Below, piece by piece: positions 8,306 to 18,165 of a DNA stretch of 64,000 bases. The stretch is from Ningiella ruwaisensis (GTDB lineage: Bacteria > Pseudomonadota > Gammaproteobacteria > Enterobacterales > Alteromonadaceae). The notes below the pieces were generated by a model, which saw nothing but the letters and a program-made list of their open reading frames with translations, did no database searches and had not been told where the DNA came from. The stretch spans positions 186,001 through 250,000 of the forward strand of contig NZ_RAHT01000002.1 of assembly GCF_004798935.1 (NCBI RefSeq), in the 5' to 3' direction. The translations under genes and the position numbers were made by a program. How positions within the stretch are numbered: position 1 is the stretch's first letter; every line of letters begins with the position of its first letter.

Positions 8306-10269
8306 GTTGTTTTTACTCGTTGTTTTATTTTTGCAAGTGCAAGTGAAACACGCTCGATATCAAAGGCTTGCATGGCAAATTCTGCCTGATTAAGCAATTC
8401 ACCTATTTCATCATCAAATGCATAGGTCAACAGCGTTTTAAATGCATCTTCAGCAGCAAAAATGTCCTGTTTTAAACTACTTTGTATTTGCTCTATTTGT
8501 TGTAAAACCTGAGCGGCATCAACTTGTACTTTTGGCAATTGCGTTTTGGCATGATTGGGATCCTGCTGCTGATAAAGTGATTCGAGTGCTCCATGCAGGA
8601 TATGCTCAAGCTGCTCAATGCTTTGCTCATCTGGCCAAGTGCCTTCTAGCAAAGCGTTTTCGCACTTTCCGGCAAGCGCAGATAGCGAATTTAAGCCTAA
8701 ATTCCCTCCGCTGCCTTTAAGTTTGTGCAATATCGCTTTTGCTGCATCTATGTCATTGTTTTGCTCGGCGTGGCTCAATTGCGCTTTTATATCGTTAAAT
8801 TCGGTCAAAAAACGGCTTAATAAAGTAAACAGCGTTGGCCAGTCTCCGTTCACTCGAAGCAGGCTGTCTTTAAGGTTTACGTATGCAATCTCAATATCTG
8901 GCAAGCTTGCAGCAACAGGAATCTTATTTTGCTGCTCATTGAATTTAGCGTCTAACTGACGCTGTAGCACCTGATACAAAATATCTTTATCCAACGGCTT
9001 TGAAATATGCGCTTGCATACCGGCCTGTAAACATTCGTCGATGTGCGCACGGGTGCTGTGCGCTGTCATTGCGATAATGGGAGTTGATGAGGGTATTAAA
9101 CCTTCTTTACGTATTCGCTTTGAGGCTTCTATTCCTCCCATAATCGGCATTTGTAGGTCCATTAATACTGCATCAACTTCAAGAGTACCTAAAAGCTCAA
9201 GTGCCTGTTTGCCATTTTCTGCCAAAATGATCGTAAAGCCCCAGGATTCAAGCAGCTTTTTGGCAATCATCTGATTGACCTTATGATCCTCTACCAGCAT
9301 AAGCGTGGCAGCATTCGCTTGTGTCTTGCCCGAAACCCCGGCTACGTCAGTTGAAAGCGCTTTAGCCGCTTTTTCACCTGCTTTTTCACCTGCTTTCATG
9401 GGAATATCAACATAAAATGTGGTACCTACCCCAAGCTGACTTTCAATGTCGATACTTCCTCCTAGCATATCCACAAGACGTTTGGTGATATTCATACCCA
9501 GGCCAGTGCCACCAAATTCCCGTGTGATGCTGGTATCGGCTTGTTCAAACGCCGAAAATACCGCCTGAAGATTTTTCTGACTAATACCAATACCGCTATC
9601 GGCAACGGCTAATTGATACATATTCTCGCCTGACTTATGAAAGCTGACGCTGACCTCACCTTCAGTAGTAAATTTCAAGGCATTGGATAATAGATTGGTG
9701 AGTATTTGCGTTAAGCGTAATTTGTCGCTCAAAAGGCATGCGTCAACTTCCTTGGCACAATGAAAGCTCAGCTGTATGCCTTTTTGCTTTGCCTGCAAAA
9801 TAAAGGGAGCAATCGCGTTTTTGAAAAAGGGGCGAATATCAATCGGCGCCATTTCAATCTGCACTTTATTCGCCTCAATTTTGGTAAAATCCAGTATGTC
9901 GTTAATAACCTCAAGCAGATGCCTGCCTGACGATTCGGCCACATCTAATAATTCATGCTGTTGTTCATTTAAGCTTTCATTTTGCAAAAGCATGAGCACA
10001 CCAAGCACGCCGTTTAATGGCGTTCGCAGCTCATGACTCATATTGGCGATAAAATCGGTTTTTACTTTAAGTGCAGCCAAGGCGTCGTCCCGTGCTTTTT
10101 GCATTTGCGCGGTTCTGTCAGCAACCAGCTTCTCAAGGCTTTCGCTTAGCGCGAATAGTTCAAGGTTCTTTTCGTAAAGCTCTGCTGCTTTTTCTTCCAG
10201 CAAGCGCTCAGCTTCTTTGCGCGCAATGCGTTCACGCTCTATTCGCCGCTGATATTTTTCTAATTCCAT
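8299..10269 (-). CDS. Hybrid sensor histidine kinase (HisKA-HATPase-REC-Hpt), partner of H-NOX
   Basis: A 656-residue soluble kinase with no membrane segments. An N-terminal coiled coil (1-70) leads into HisKA with His79 in SHELRTPLNG. The HATPase domain has the N box (NALKFTTEG) and G boxes (DSGIGI, GGTGLGMNI). A receiver domain follows (about 325-440; VLMDLQMP), then an Hpt domain with LHKLKGSGGNLG. This is a phosphorelay kinase with no sensor domain of its own, which fits input from a separate protein. The H-NOX gene lies 22 bases upstream in the same operon. In related marine bacteria NO-bound H-NOX inhibits the cognate kinase; the same direction is inferred here. Output probably reaches the REC protein encoded just downstream. 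Confidence 0.9.
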   Translation of the reverse strand: MELEKYQRRIERERIARKEAERLLEEKAAELYEKNLELFALSESLEKLVADRTAQMQKARDDALAALKVKTDFIANMSHELRTPLNGVLGVLMLLQNESLNEQQHELLDVAESSGRHLLEVINDILDFTKIEANKVQIEMAPIDIRPFFKNAIAPFILQAKQKGIQLSFHCAKEVDACLLSDKLRLTQILTNLLSNALKFTTEGEVSVSFHKSGENMYQLAVADSGIGISQKNLQAVFSAFEQADTSITREFGGTGLGMNITKRLVDMLGGSIDIESQLGVGTTFYVDIPMKAGEKAGEKAAKALSTDVAGVSGKTQANAATLMLVEDHKVNQMIAKKLLESWGFTIILAENGKQALELLGTLEVDAVLMDLQMPIMGGIEASKRIRKEGLIPSSTPIIAMTAHSTRAHIDECLQAGMQAHISKPLDKDILYQVLQRQLDAKFNEQQNKIPVAASLPDIEIAYVNLKDSLLRVNGDWPTLFTLLSRFLTEFNDIKAQLSHAEQNNDIDAAKAILHKLKGSGGNLGLNSLSALAGKCENALLEGTWPDEQSIEQLEHILHGALESLYQQQDPNHAKTQLPKVQVDAAQVLQQIEQIQSSLKQDIFAAEDAFKTLLTYAFDDEIGELLNQAEFAMQAFDIERVSLALAKIKQRVKTTC

Positions 10270-10291
10270 ATTAACCCTTTTCTACCATGCT

Positions 10292-10849
10292 TTAAGCCGC
10301 ATAAGCGCATGGTGTTAAAGTGAAGGTGCAAATATGCTTATCGCCGTCCTTACCCTGCTGCATGTAAACATCAAAGCTCTCGCTATAATACTCAATGGTC
10401 GCGTTTATTAGTCCAAACGCGAGCATTGAAAGGTCGCGCTGTGAGCGGTAGTGAAGTTTAAAGGGAGCGCACTCATTTGCTTCCTCATAGGAGAATTCGG
10501 GCAATTCGGCATCGGGATAAAGCTTTTTCACTTCAACGTGAATGTGTTTGTCAATCTGTTTAAAAAGCGCCAGAGAACTTCCCGCTTCAATGAAAAAACC
10601 GGCATATTTTTCTGTAAACACACTCGCAAGATGTCTGCCAAACGTTTCCATCAACTGCGCACGACCGAGTCCAGTTTGCCTGGACAGTTCGATAAGCATG
10701 TTCTCAAGTTCCTGGAAATCGTAAGAGCCAACCGCAGTATAGCACCCGCCTGATGCAGGCGATGTGTTATCAATCAAGGTATCGACCATATCCATGTCAA
10801 ACTTACTTTCGACCATCTCCATAAACTCGGTGAAAACTAAGCCTTTCAT
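10292..10849 (-). CDS. hnoX: H-NOX haem nitric-oxide sensor
   Basis: A 185-residue haem-NO-binding domain protein of full family length. The proximal haem ligand is most likely His104 in KHIHVEVKKLYPDAELP, aligned with His105 of soluble guanylate cyclase beta. The haem-propionate clamp Y-x-S-x-R is intact (Tyr134, Ser136, Arg138). It is a soluble stand-alone sensor, as in facultative aerobes that sense picomolar to nanomolar NO. It heads an operon with a sensorless hybrid kinase and a response regulator. A c-di-GMP phosphodiesterase gene is divergent, which suggests a link from NO to biofilm control. Confidence 0.93.
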   Translation of the reverse strand: MKGLVFTEFMEMVESKFDMDMVDTLIDNTSPASGGCYTAVGSYDFQELENMLIELSRQTGLGRAQLMETFGRHLASVFTEKYAGFFIEAGSSLALFKQIDKHIHVEVKKLYPDAELPEFSYEEANECAPFKLHYRSQRDLSMLAFGLINATIEYYSESFDVYMQQGKDGDKHICTFTLTPCAYAA

Positions 10850-11123
10850 TCAATCTGCCAAATTGTTCAACTTTTATTCAACTTATTTCAAATATCGGCG
10901 ATAGTTAATATTAATTAAGCAGTTTAGGTTTTTTGTTCTATTTACAGGCAAGGGCTTACATTTAATTGCTTTTGCTTTTTTTAGCATCACGCCTGTGATA
11001 CAAATGCAAACTCGGGTTTGTAAGTGAGCACTTTCGTTGTAGCAACCATAAACTAATGCTTAAATTTTTATGTAGATACAAATCGTGCGTTTTACTCGAA
11101 CCAGGACGGATAAATAAAATTTT
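10850..11123. promoter_or_regulatory. Divergent promoter region between H-NOX operon and EAL protein
   Basis: A 274-base AT-rich stretch that must hold start signals for both directions. The only clear structure is a short inverted repeat ATCAC-GCCT-GTGAT near 10986-10999. No convincing -35/-10 pair or known NO-regulator site could be picked out by eye. Confidence 0.5.
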
Positions 11124-13508
11124 ATGATAAACACACTTCACGCTAAATTTGCGAAGTTGATAGCGCTTATTGTGCTAGCAACCGCTGTTATTATTCTGGC
11201 AGTGGTGTGGAACAATTTAAGTCAGACCGTTCATAAAAATATATCCTCTGGGCTGAAAGGCGCAGAATATGGTTTTAAAAAAGAACTCTCCAGCTTTCAA
11301 AATGAACGCATCGAGCAGGCATTACTGCTGTTCGAAAATGCGAACATCGCTATTTTTGACAACAACCATCCGCACAACACTTTTCAGACAGAACTGCAAT
11401 CGATTTTGTTGGAATTGGAAGCTAGCCAGATTGGTTTATTTTTTCCGGATGCGCCTGATTCCCTTGTTAAGGATGACGCAAGCGTTACCTTTAGCGCACA
11501 TCTACAAGCCTTTTTAGATTCAAATGCGTCGAATGTTCTCGATTCACAAAACAGCTTCTATATTCTAAACGAGCAACTCTATTGGGGATTTATTCAACCT
11601 GTATCGTTGCCCGTCAGCCAAGTTAAGCTGTCTATAGATGAACAAACGGATATGAACTTGCCAGGCCTGTTTGTCAGTTACCTTTTTGACCTTAAACGCT
11701 TGTCTTCCTTAAGCGATGCGCTGGGTATGCGCCTGGCCTTTGTGTATGGAGATGAACAAAGTGAGCTGGTGTATTCGCGCGATGATGCCATTAGCGCCGA
11801 ACAACTGCGCAAATGGCAGGTCACCGATAACTATTGGCATTTGTTTAATCACCGCGTGATATTTGGGGCGCAGGACCTTTATACCCAAAACGTTGCACTG
11901 GATGCACCCGGTTCGACGCAAGTTACGAGTTATCTGGCAATTAATGCAAAGCGCGTATCTGAAAACTTTATTGCGCTACAGCGAAGCATCGCATTGATAA
12001 GTTTAGTTGGCGTGGCTTTATCAATTTTGCTTGGTTTTTATTTGGCAACCCGTATTACTAAACCTTTGCGTAAACTCGCTCTCGATGCCAACGCGATTGC
12101 CAAAGGCGATTATCAGCACTCGCTGGAACATGGCGCTTACACACAAGAAGTAAACACCTTATTTTCAGCATTTACATCTATGAAAAAGGCTGTAGAAGAG
12201 CGTGAAGCAACCATCACAAAGCAAGCACAAATTGATGCCTTAACCGGCATATATAATCGCAGCCATATTGCCAGTGTGATTGATGATTATTTAGCTGAAA
12301 ACAAGCGATTTCAGGTAATTGGAATTAATATTCATGGCTTTAGAGGCATTAACGACGTATTCGGCTATGAATATGGCGACGAGTGCTTAAAGCAATTGGC
12401 GAAGCGCATCTCAGAAAAGCCCGGCATTACCGCAAGAGTGACTGGCGGTGAAATTATATGGATACCCGAATCTCCATTGAGCGTTGAAGCTATCAGAGCC
12501 ATTAAAGAACACATTGAAGAAAGCGTAGAGTTTGAAGGAATATGCATACAATTGAAAACTGCAGTGGGTATTTTGCATTGCCCCGACGACGCTATCACCT
12601 CAGAAGAAGTATTTAAACGACTCAATATTGTAATTGATGAAGCGCAAATTACGCGTAAATTATTACTGGGATTTGAAGCGGCTCAAGAGCAAAAATACTT
12701 TCGACGCTTGCAAGTCATTACTGAATTAAAACAGGCCCTTGAAAGCAATAGCGAACAGCTTTCGCTCGTTTACCAACCTAAAATTCGCCTCGATGGCAAA
12801 CCCGGCATACAGTTAGAGGCCCTTGCAAGATGGCGCCACCCTGCCCTCGGCGATGTGCGACCAGATGAATTTATCAGTATTGCAGAACATGCCGGATTTA
12901 TTGAACTGTTTACCCGTTGGCTTGTTAAACAGGCATTCAGTGACCTTAAAACTTTTGACCATGTAAAAGCGGACATTAAACTTGCGCTTAATATCAGTGC
13001 TGACGATGTAGTTGATAGCTCACTTCCCAGCTTTTTAGCGCAACAGCTGGTTGAGCATGATATTCAAGCCACTTCCATTTTGTTAGAGCTAACTGAACGA
13101 GTGATTGTAAAAAACCCTGACAACGCGGTTAGACATCTCAGAGTATTGCAAGATGCCGGTTTTAAAATTGCGATAGATGACTTTGGGACAGGTTATTCTT
13201 CACTTTCGTACTTAACCAAACTTCCCATCGATACGCTGAAAATAGACCGCTCGTTTATTTATCAATTAGCCGAATCGAAAGAAAATCAGGCAATATGTAA
13301 AACCATTTTAGCGCTTGCAACAAACTTTGAAATGGAAGTGGTAGCAGAAGGCGTAGAAGACGCGCAAAGCCTGGCATTATTGGCAGAGCTCGGCTGTGAT
13401 TGGGGGCAAGGCTATCTGATTTGCAGACCAGTAAATCGCAAACAAGCTGCTGAATGGATAGAATCTTATTGCGAAAAAGGTTTGCAGCTTAAGCAAACGC
13501 CTGCATAG
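11124..13508 (+). CDS. Membrane c-di-GMP phosphodiesterase: periplasmic sensor, HAMP, degenerate GGDEF, EAL
   Basis: A 794-residue protein. Two membrane helices (about 10-28 and 288-308) bracket a periplasmic sensor region of about 255 residues. A HAMP domain follows (ATRITKPLRKLA to about 360). The GGDEF domain is inactive-looking: the signature is TGGEI in ARVTGGEIIWI. The EAL domain looks catalytic, with LEALARWRHP, LNIS, LLELTER, IDDFGTGYSSL, LKIDRSF and VVAEGVED all present. It probably hydrolyses c-di-GMP, with the degenerate GGDEF perhaps binding GTP as a regulator. It is divergent from the H-NOX operon, so both may serve NO or surface signalling, but this is contextual. Confidence 0.88.
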   Translation: MINTLHAKFAKLIALIVLATAVIILAVVWNNLSQTVHKNISSGLKGAEYGFKKELSSFQNERIEQALLLFENANIAIFDNNHPHNTFQTELQSILLELEASQIGLFFPDAPDSLVKDDASVTFSAHLQAFLDSNASNVLDSQNSFYILNEQLYWGFIQPVSLPVSQVKLSIDEQTDMNLPGLFVSYLFDLKRLSSLSDALGMRLAFVYGDEQSELVYSRDDAISAEQLRKWQVTDNYWHLFNHRVIFGAQDLYTQNVALDAPGSTQVTSYLAINAKRVSENFIALQRSIALISLVGVALSILLGFYLATRITKPLRKLALDANAIAKGDYQHSLEHGAYTQEVNTLFSAFTSMKKAVEEREATITKQAQIDALTGIYNRSHIASVIDDYLAENKRFQVIGINIHGFRGINDVFGYEYGDECLKQLAKRISEKPGITARVTGGEIIWIPESPLSVEAIRAIKEHIEESVEFEGICIQLKTAVGILHCPDDAITSEEVFKRLNIVIDEAQITRKLLLGFEAAQEQKYFRRLQVITELKQALESNSEQLSLVYQPKIRLDGKPGIQLEALARWRHPALGDVRPDEFISIAEHAGFIELFTRWLVKQAFSDLKTFDHVKADIKLALNISADDVVDSSLPSFLAQQLVEHDIQATSILLELTERVIVKNPDNAVRHLRVLQDAGFKIAIDDFGTGYSSLSYLTKLPIDTLKIDRSFIYQLAESKENQAICKTILALATNFEMEVVAEGVEDAQSLALLAELGCDWGQGYLICRPVNRKQAAEWIESYCEKGLQLKQTPA

Positions 13509-13641
13509 GCGCTCACGGTTCTCTGGTAAGCACTGGTATAGGCTTTTACACACAGTAAAGTGCGTATTTAGCCTACCTCTTACAAGCATTCCTTGTTATG
13601 ATTTAAGTCGATGAATCATCAGACTCAAGGAAGCATAATTA

Positions 13642-15072
13642 ATGATTAAGCCCGTTGTTTTAGCAGGCGGCACAGGAAGCAGACTTTGGCCAAAGTCGCG
13701 CGCTGCATTACCCAAGCAATTTTTAGCACTCACATCGAGCAACACTATGTTGCAAGACACCATCTTGCGCTTACCGCAAGAAAGCGTGTCTTCTCCTTTA
13801 GTGATCTGTAACGAAGATCATCGTTTTTTAGCCGCCGAACAACTCCTGAGAGCCAACATTAATCACGAAGGTATATTGCTGGAGCCATTCGGCCGTAATA
13901 CCGCACCTGCAATCGCCCTTGCTGCCTTATTAGCGATAAAAGGGGCTCAGCAAGATGCTGAAGACCCTATTCTGTTCATACTGGCTGCCGATCATCTCAT
14001 TGAAGACCACAAAGCGTTTGCACAAGCCATTGATAAAGCGCAGGCGCTTGCCAAGCAAAACAAACTCGTTACTTTCGGTATTGTGCCTACAGAGGCTCAC
14101 ACAGGGTACGGATACATTCAGGCCGGCGAAAATACCGATGAACAAGGCCTAGGTAAGCACGTTGCTCAATTTGTAGAAAAACCCGATTTGGCAACCGCTC
14201 AGAAATATCTTGAATCGGGCAAATATTTCTGGAATTCGGGCATGTTTATGTTCAAAGCCAGCGTTTATCTAGAGGAGCTAAAAATACATAGCCCCAACAT
14301 TTATAAGGCCTGTGAGGCAGCAGTGGCTGAAACTCAAGCCGACATGGACTTTTTACGCATTAATGCAGATGCCTTTGCTCAGTGTCCTGACGATTCGATT
14401 GACTATGCCGTGATGGAGAAAACCAAGCATGCTTGCATGGTAAGTCTCGATGCGGGCTGGAACGACGTGGGCAGTTGGAGTTCTTTATGGGATACCACCT
14501 CATCAAGAGACGAAAATGATAATGTGTGCATTGGCGATGTGATGCTAGAAGATGTTAAGGGCAGTTATATCAACGCAGAGCAAAGACTGGTTTCGGTGAT
14601 TGGCCTAAATGATGTCGTGGTAGTTGAAACAAAAGATGCGGTTATGGTGGCTAACCGCAACAAAGTACAAGATATTAAAAATGTGGTGAATAAACTCAAG
14701 GCTGAAAAGCGCCCCGAGTTTGAGTTTCATCGGGAAGTGTTTAGACCCTGGGGCAGTTACGATTCTATCGATAACGGCGCAAGATACCAGGTTAAGCGGA
14801 TCACAGTAAAACCGGGTGAAAAACTTTCTGTGCAAATGCATCATCATCGAGCTGAGCACTGGATAGTAGTGAGCGGTTCAGCCAATGTCACCATCAACGA
14901 TGAGACGCAGCTTATTACCGAAAATGAGTCAGTTTACATTCCAATTGGTGCGGTTCACGCACTAGAAAATCCAGGTAAAATCCCCTTGGATTTGATTGAA
15001 GTGCAATCAGGATCTTACTTGGGTGAAGATGATATTGTGCGGTTTTCAGATCGGTATGGGCGGGCTAACTAG
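13642..15072 (+). CDS. manC: Mannose-1-phosphate guanylyltransferase / mannose-6-phosphate isomerase
   Basis: A 476-residue bifunctional enzyme (type II, ManC/AlgA/CpsB) that makes GDP-mannose for polysaccharide synthesis. The N-terminal nucleotidyltransferase carries the pyrophosphorylase signature [13 protein letters not shown] at residues 8-20 and FVEKP further on. The C-terminal cupin isomerase carries [19 protein letters not shown] and VHALENPG, with the metal-binding His/Gln/Glu set in place. An AAGGAAG ribosome site precedes the ATG. It opens the exopolysaccharide locus and indicates that mannose, or a GDP-mannose-derived sugar such as fucose, rhamnose or mannuronate, is in the polymer. 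Confidence 0.93.
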   Translation: MIKPVVLAGGTGSRLWPKSRAALPKQFLALTSSNTMLQDTILRLPQESVSSPLVICNEDHRFLAAEQLLRANINHEGILLEPFGRNTAPAIALAALLAIKGAQQDAEDPILFILAADHLIEDHKAFAQAIDKAQALAKQNKLVTFGIVPTEAHTGYGYIQAGENTDEQGLGKHVAQFVEKPDLATAQKYLESGKYFWNSGMFMFKASVYLEELKIHSPNIYKACEAAVAETQADMDFLRINADAFAQCPDDSIDYAVMEKTKHACMVSLDAGWNDVGSWSSLWDTTSSRDENDNVCIGDVMLEDVKGSYINAEQRLVSVIGLNDVVVVETKDAVMVANRNKVQDIKNVVNKLKAEKRPEFEFHREVFRPWGSYDSIDNGARYQVKRITVKPGEKLSVQMHHHRAEHWIVVSGSANVTINDETQLITENESVYIPIGAVHALENPGKIPLDLIEVQSGSYLGEDDIVRFSDRYGRAN

Positions 15073-15085
15073 ACAGAGGTCTGAC

Positions 15086-15103
15086 GTGTCGATTTTTTTT
15101 ACA
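15086..15103 (+). promoter_or_regulatory. Putative activator site shared by the two PEP-CTERM-like genes (copy 1)
   Basis: GTGTCGA, five variable bases, then TTTACA. The same pattern with identical spacing occurs at 18904-18921 before the paralogous gene. It lies about 72 bases upstream of the sigma-54-type -24 element, a usual place for an enhancer-binding protein. Confidence 0.45.
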
Positions 15104-15175
15104 ATTTAACGATTTCGCTCAAACTTTACTCCAAAACTCTGTATAAACGTTATACTAAACATGTAGTTATGATTT

Positions 15176-15191
15176 AGGTACGATTTTTGCT
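15176..15191 (+). promoter_or_regulatory. Sigma-54-type promoter of the first PEP-CTERM-like gene
   Basis: AGGTACG-ATTT-TTGCT matches the -24/-12 consensus TGGCACG-N4-TTGCW closely: the invariant GG and GC are present with correct spacing. It leaves a leader of about 60 bases to the start codon at 15261. Confidence 0.6.
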
Positions 15192-15260
15192 GGTAAATCG
15201 ATTAAGAAGTGTAGCGAAATTGCGACACGTAACACACGGAAGTTCAGTTTGGAGATGTAT

Positions 15261-15911
15261 ATGTTAAAAACCTTGGTTAAAGTAGTCTTGGTTGGAAGCT
15301 TTGCTTCATTAAGTTTGTATGCGAATGCCGCATTTATTGGAGCCGACGATATTGATTCAATATCTGTACAAACTCCTGAAGGTTGGACAGCAGTTAACGA
15401 AGATGCGCTATTCGACGGAATTACAAGAAAGCGTAAAAGTACCCGGTTTATTGGATACAGAAATGATGGAGACGCACTCTCTGCTGCTAATCCACTACAA
15501 ATCATTGCGAACCTTACTGCTCCGACAAATGTCGTAGGCTTCTCATTTTTCAATGATTGGGGTTATCACCTTGACCAGCAAGTCATGGACTTGGCGGTAA
15601 GATTTGACGGCCATGATGGTACAAGACGATATGCGGTAACCTATGAGTATTTCGGACTTGACGTGAATACCTGGGACGAAATATTTTTGTTCTCAGACGT
15701 TTTGTTTGCCGGTGTAAATAAAATTACGGTAGATGTGCGTGGTGTGAATAAAGTGAATTTTGAAATCAGAGAATTAAAGTTTGCCACTATGCCTGACATT
15801 GCGCTGAGCACGTCTAACCTTGTATCGGGAACGGCAAACGTAAACGCGCCTGCAATTGCCTCGCTTTTAGGGTTAGCGCTTTTTGCCACCATTCGTCTTA
15901 GACGCAAGTAG
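15261..15911 (+). CDS. Secreted PEP-CTERM-like surface protein, paralogue 1
   Basis: A 216-residue secreted protein. I chose ATG at 15261 because GGAG sits 6 bases before it and a clean signal peptide (MLKTLVKVVLVGSF, cleavage after YANAA) follows. The C-terminus ends in NAPAIASLL, a hydrophobic helix and RLRRK, the tripartite layout of a PEP-CTERM/exosortase sorting signal in the NAPA/SAPA variant that I recall from Alteromonadales. The middle part is beta-rich and unrecognised. It is a clear paralogue of the protein encoded at 19040-19645: shared features include ALFDG/ALLDG, a DWG motif and EIREL before the sorting signal. No exosortase is in the window. PEP-CTERM proteins are typically co-inherited with EPS loci and are surface or matrix proteins. 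Confidence 0.75.
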   Translation: MLKTLVKVVLVGSFASLSLYANAAFIGADDIDSISVQTPEGWTAVNEDALFDGITRKRKSTRFIGYRNDGDALSAANPLQIIANLTAPTNVVGFSFFNDWGYHLDQQVMDLAVRFDGHDGTRRYAVTYEYFGLDVNTWDEIFLFSDVLFAGVNKITVDVRGVNKVNFEIRELKFATMPDIALSTSNLVSGTANVNAPAIASLLGLALFATIRLRRK

Positions 15912-15950
15912 TCAGTTTTAACACTCTTTACGCTTTTTAAATAAGTACAA

Positions 15951-15982
15951 AAAACTACCGCAATTGTCGGTAGTTTTTTTTT
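15951..15982 (+). terminator. Rho-independent terminator after PEP-CTERM-like gene 1
   Basis: A perfect 10-base stem (15951-15960 with 15968-15977), a 7-base loop and an uninterrupted T run. It isolates the upstream gene as its own transcription unit. Confidence 0.9.
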
Positions 15983-16046
15983 GCTTTAGCTTTCACCATT
16001 TAAATACTATATTGTCTATTAAATATCGCTTAATGAGCCGCCGCAA

Positions 16047-18149
16047 ATGTTTAACTGGGGAAAAAGTCGCGTCTCCTTATTGTTAATAATCGCTTTTTTA
16101 AGCCTAATGCAATCTTGCGCGATATTTGAATCTCCTGAAAGCAAATTAAGCTCTTCTCCGGGCAATTTACTAATTACTCAGTACAAAGCGTATAAACACC
16201 TCAGCAATGAACAAATTAAAGCATTTATTCCTCAATCCAGAGTGTTTGAAGGAACTAGATTGCTGGCTCTTCAAAATATCGATATTACTAATCATCTGAT
16301 AGCACATTTGTCTGTATCTAAAAATCCTGACACCTTTAAAGACTATTTACACAATCAAGCAACTGAAAAACGAGCAACGATTGTTGGCTTAGCAATGGGG
16401 CTGTTTCCTTTGGAAAAATTCACAATCCTCAGGCAAGTTAACACTGAGGAATTTTCTGAAGACTTTAAATCTGCCTTTAAACTTACAAAACTAGATCCTA
16501 AGCTTTTTCTGTTAGAAAAAACCTCTCCCGTCGCGAACATCGAGATTGTCCCTCTTATTCATTCAGCGACAGTTCGCTTGCAGGGGATCAAGGCATCAAA
16601 GGCAATCAAAATCGATTTTAGGCCGCTGCACTCTGATGAATGGAGACGCGGCTACCCTTTACGACATGATCCTGTCTCGGGTTCGTATAGCACGAGTCTT
16701 GTCAATCTTGATGCTAATTCGAGTTATGAAGTGCGTTTTCACTTTGAATTGAGCGATACTTTCTCGAATAAAAAATCAAATAAAATACCAAATAAGATCC
16801 CGGCAATAAGCTCTTTTAAGACACGAGCAACTCAAATTCACGTTAAACCCAAAAACACAATATTATTAAGCGATATCTATGAGGGAGGCGATTTAGATCT
16901 CTCTCAAGTTACCTTCAAGCGAGAAGAGGGAGAATGGATAAAAATCATAGGCGATGTTCCAGTCATTGCAAATGAGCAAGCTGATGCAGCTTTATTTTTA
17001 GGGAGCCAGAGTCATATTATCTTGAAAAATATTACGGTCAAAGGTGGCAAAAGATATGGGATCAGCGCTAACGAAGCGCATCATATCTGGATCGACGGCT
17101 GCGATATTAGTGATTTTGGGAGAGAAGCTTCGGTAGTTATCAAAGGACAAAGTTATGCCTCAACTAAAGATGATAAGCCAATTAACTATGACGCTGGCAT
17201 TTTTTTAATTAAAAGCGGTGTTGTCACAATTGAAAATTGTAAGATTCATTCACCCCGCGTAGCTGCAAATCATTGGGGACATGGTCATCCAAGGGGTGCT
17301 AGCGCAATGCTAATAAGCGCAAATCACCCAGACAAAAAGCTTCAGGGGCAATACATCATCAGAAATAATCACTTTTATGGCGCGCCAGATCAGCGATTTA
17401 ATGATGTAATCGAAACCAGAGCAAATGTTAGGCCCTTAGGCGGATTCATCCGCGATTCTGCAATTTATGGCAATCTGCTTGAGTATGCCAATGATGATCT
17501 GCTTGAGCTTGATGGCTCTCAGGCAAATATTTTGGTGTACGACAATGTGCTTCGGCAGGGATATTGTGGAATAAGCCTTGCGCCCAATATGCGCGGTCCA
17601 AATTTTATCTTCAATAATAGTATCGTGGATTTAGGAGATGAGAGAGGCAGTCATTGGGCAGCCTTTAAAATGGGCGGGTTGTTTTCTGCTCCAGCGGGGC
17701 AATCACATATTTTTCAAAATTATATTGATGTTAATTCAAATGGGATTGCCACGGGCGGGATAAGAGGAGACAGCACGTTTTGGGTAAATACTAAACATAA
17801 TATTTTTGTGCTTAATCATTTTCGATCGTCTAAAAGAGGATACGCGATTTTTGATAGAAGCGAATTCTCTTTGAATGAGTACATGCAGGATTTAGTTATC
17901 AACCATAAAAGTAAAAAACGTATGTATTTTTCTGAGTCTCTTGAGAGCAGAGAGGTTCCGCTAGGTATAAATAATGCTATGCTAGCAAATGAAGAAGATA
18001 CGAATCCTAAAATTCTCAAAATTGAGAAACAAGAACTTATTCCAAATTTTTCAGAACGAGCCTTAATAAAGTCTCCTTTAAAAAATTCAGAGCAAAAGGA
18101 TATTCAAAAGCTTTTGGTGGGAGCTTATCAGGCCCAAAAAGAGAATTAG
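16047..18149 (+). CDS. Outer-membrane or periplasmic lipoprotein with right-handed parallel beta-helix, possible polysaccharide lyase/epimerase
   Basis: A 700-residue lipoprotein: the signal peptide ends in the lipobox LMQSC, with Cys at about residue 24. Residues about 265-600 form a right-handed parallel beta-helix, seen as repeating strands such as IILKNITVKGG, IWIDGCDISDFG, VTIENCKIHSP, YIIRNNHFYG, ILVYDNVLRQG and FIFNNSIVDL. This fold is shared by pectate/alginate/chondroitin lyases, C5-epimerases and some surface proteins. No catalytic signature could be assigned with confidence. Position 2+ after the lipid Cys is not Asp, so outer-membrane sorting is likely. It lies between two PEP-CTERM-like genes and just before a sulfotransferase, so trimming or remodelling of the local EPS is a reasonable but unproved role. 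Confidence 0.7.
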   Translation: MFNWGKSRVSLLLIIAFLSLMQSCAIFESPESKLSSSPGNLLITQYKAYKHLSNEQIKAFIPQSRVFEGTRLLALQNIDITNHLIAHLSVSKNPDTFKDYLHNQATEKRATIVGLAMGLFPLEKFTILRQVNTEEFSEDFKSAFKLTKLDPKLFLLEKTSPVANIEIVPLIHSATVRLQGIKASKAIKIDFRPLHSDEWRRGYPLRHDPVSGSYSTSLVNLDANSSYEVRFHFELSDTFSNKKSNKIPNKIPAISSFKTRATQIHVKPKNTILLSDIYEGGDLDLSQVTFKREEGEWIKIIGDVPVIANEQADAALFLGSQSHIILKNITVKGGKRYGISANEAHHIWIDGCDISDFGREASVVIKGQSYASTKDDKPINYDAGIFLIKSGVVTIENCKIHSPRVAANHWGHGHPRGASAMLISANHPDKKLQGQYIIRNNHFYGAPDQRFNDVIETRANVRPLGGFIRDSAIYGNLLEYANDDLLELDGSQANILVYDNVLRQGYCGISLAPNMRGPNFIFNNSIVDLGDERGSHWAAFKMGGLFSAPAGQSHIFQNYIDVNSNGIATGGIRGDSTFWVNTKHNIFVLNHFRSSKRGYAIFDRSEFSLNEYMQDLVINHKSKKRMYFSESLESREVPLGINNAMLANEEDTNPKILKIEKQELIPNFSERALIKSPLKNSEQKDIQKLLVGAYQAQKEN

Positions 18150-18165
18150 CGACGTAAGGACAAAA

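Noticed and set aside
10986-10999. ATCAC-GCCT-GTGAT as a CRP or FNR site
   Set aside because: The half-sites face the wrong way for CRP (TGTGA-N6-TCACA) and do not match FNR (TTGAT-N4-ATCAA).
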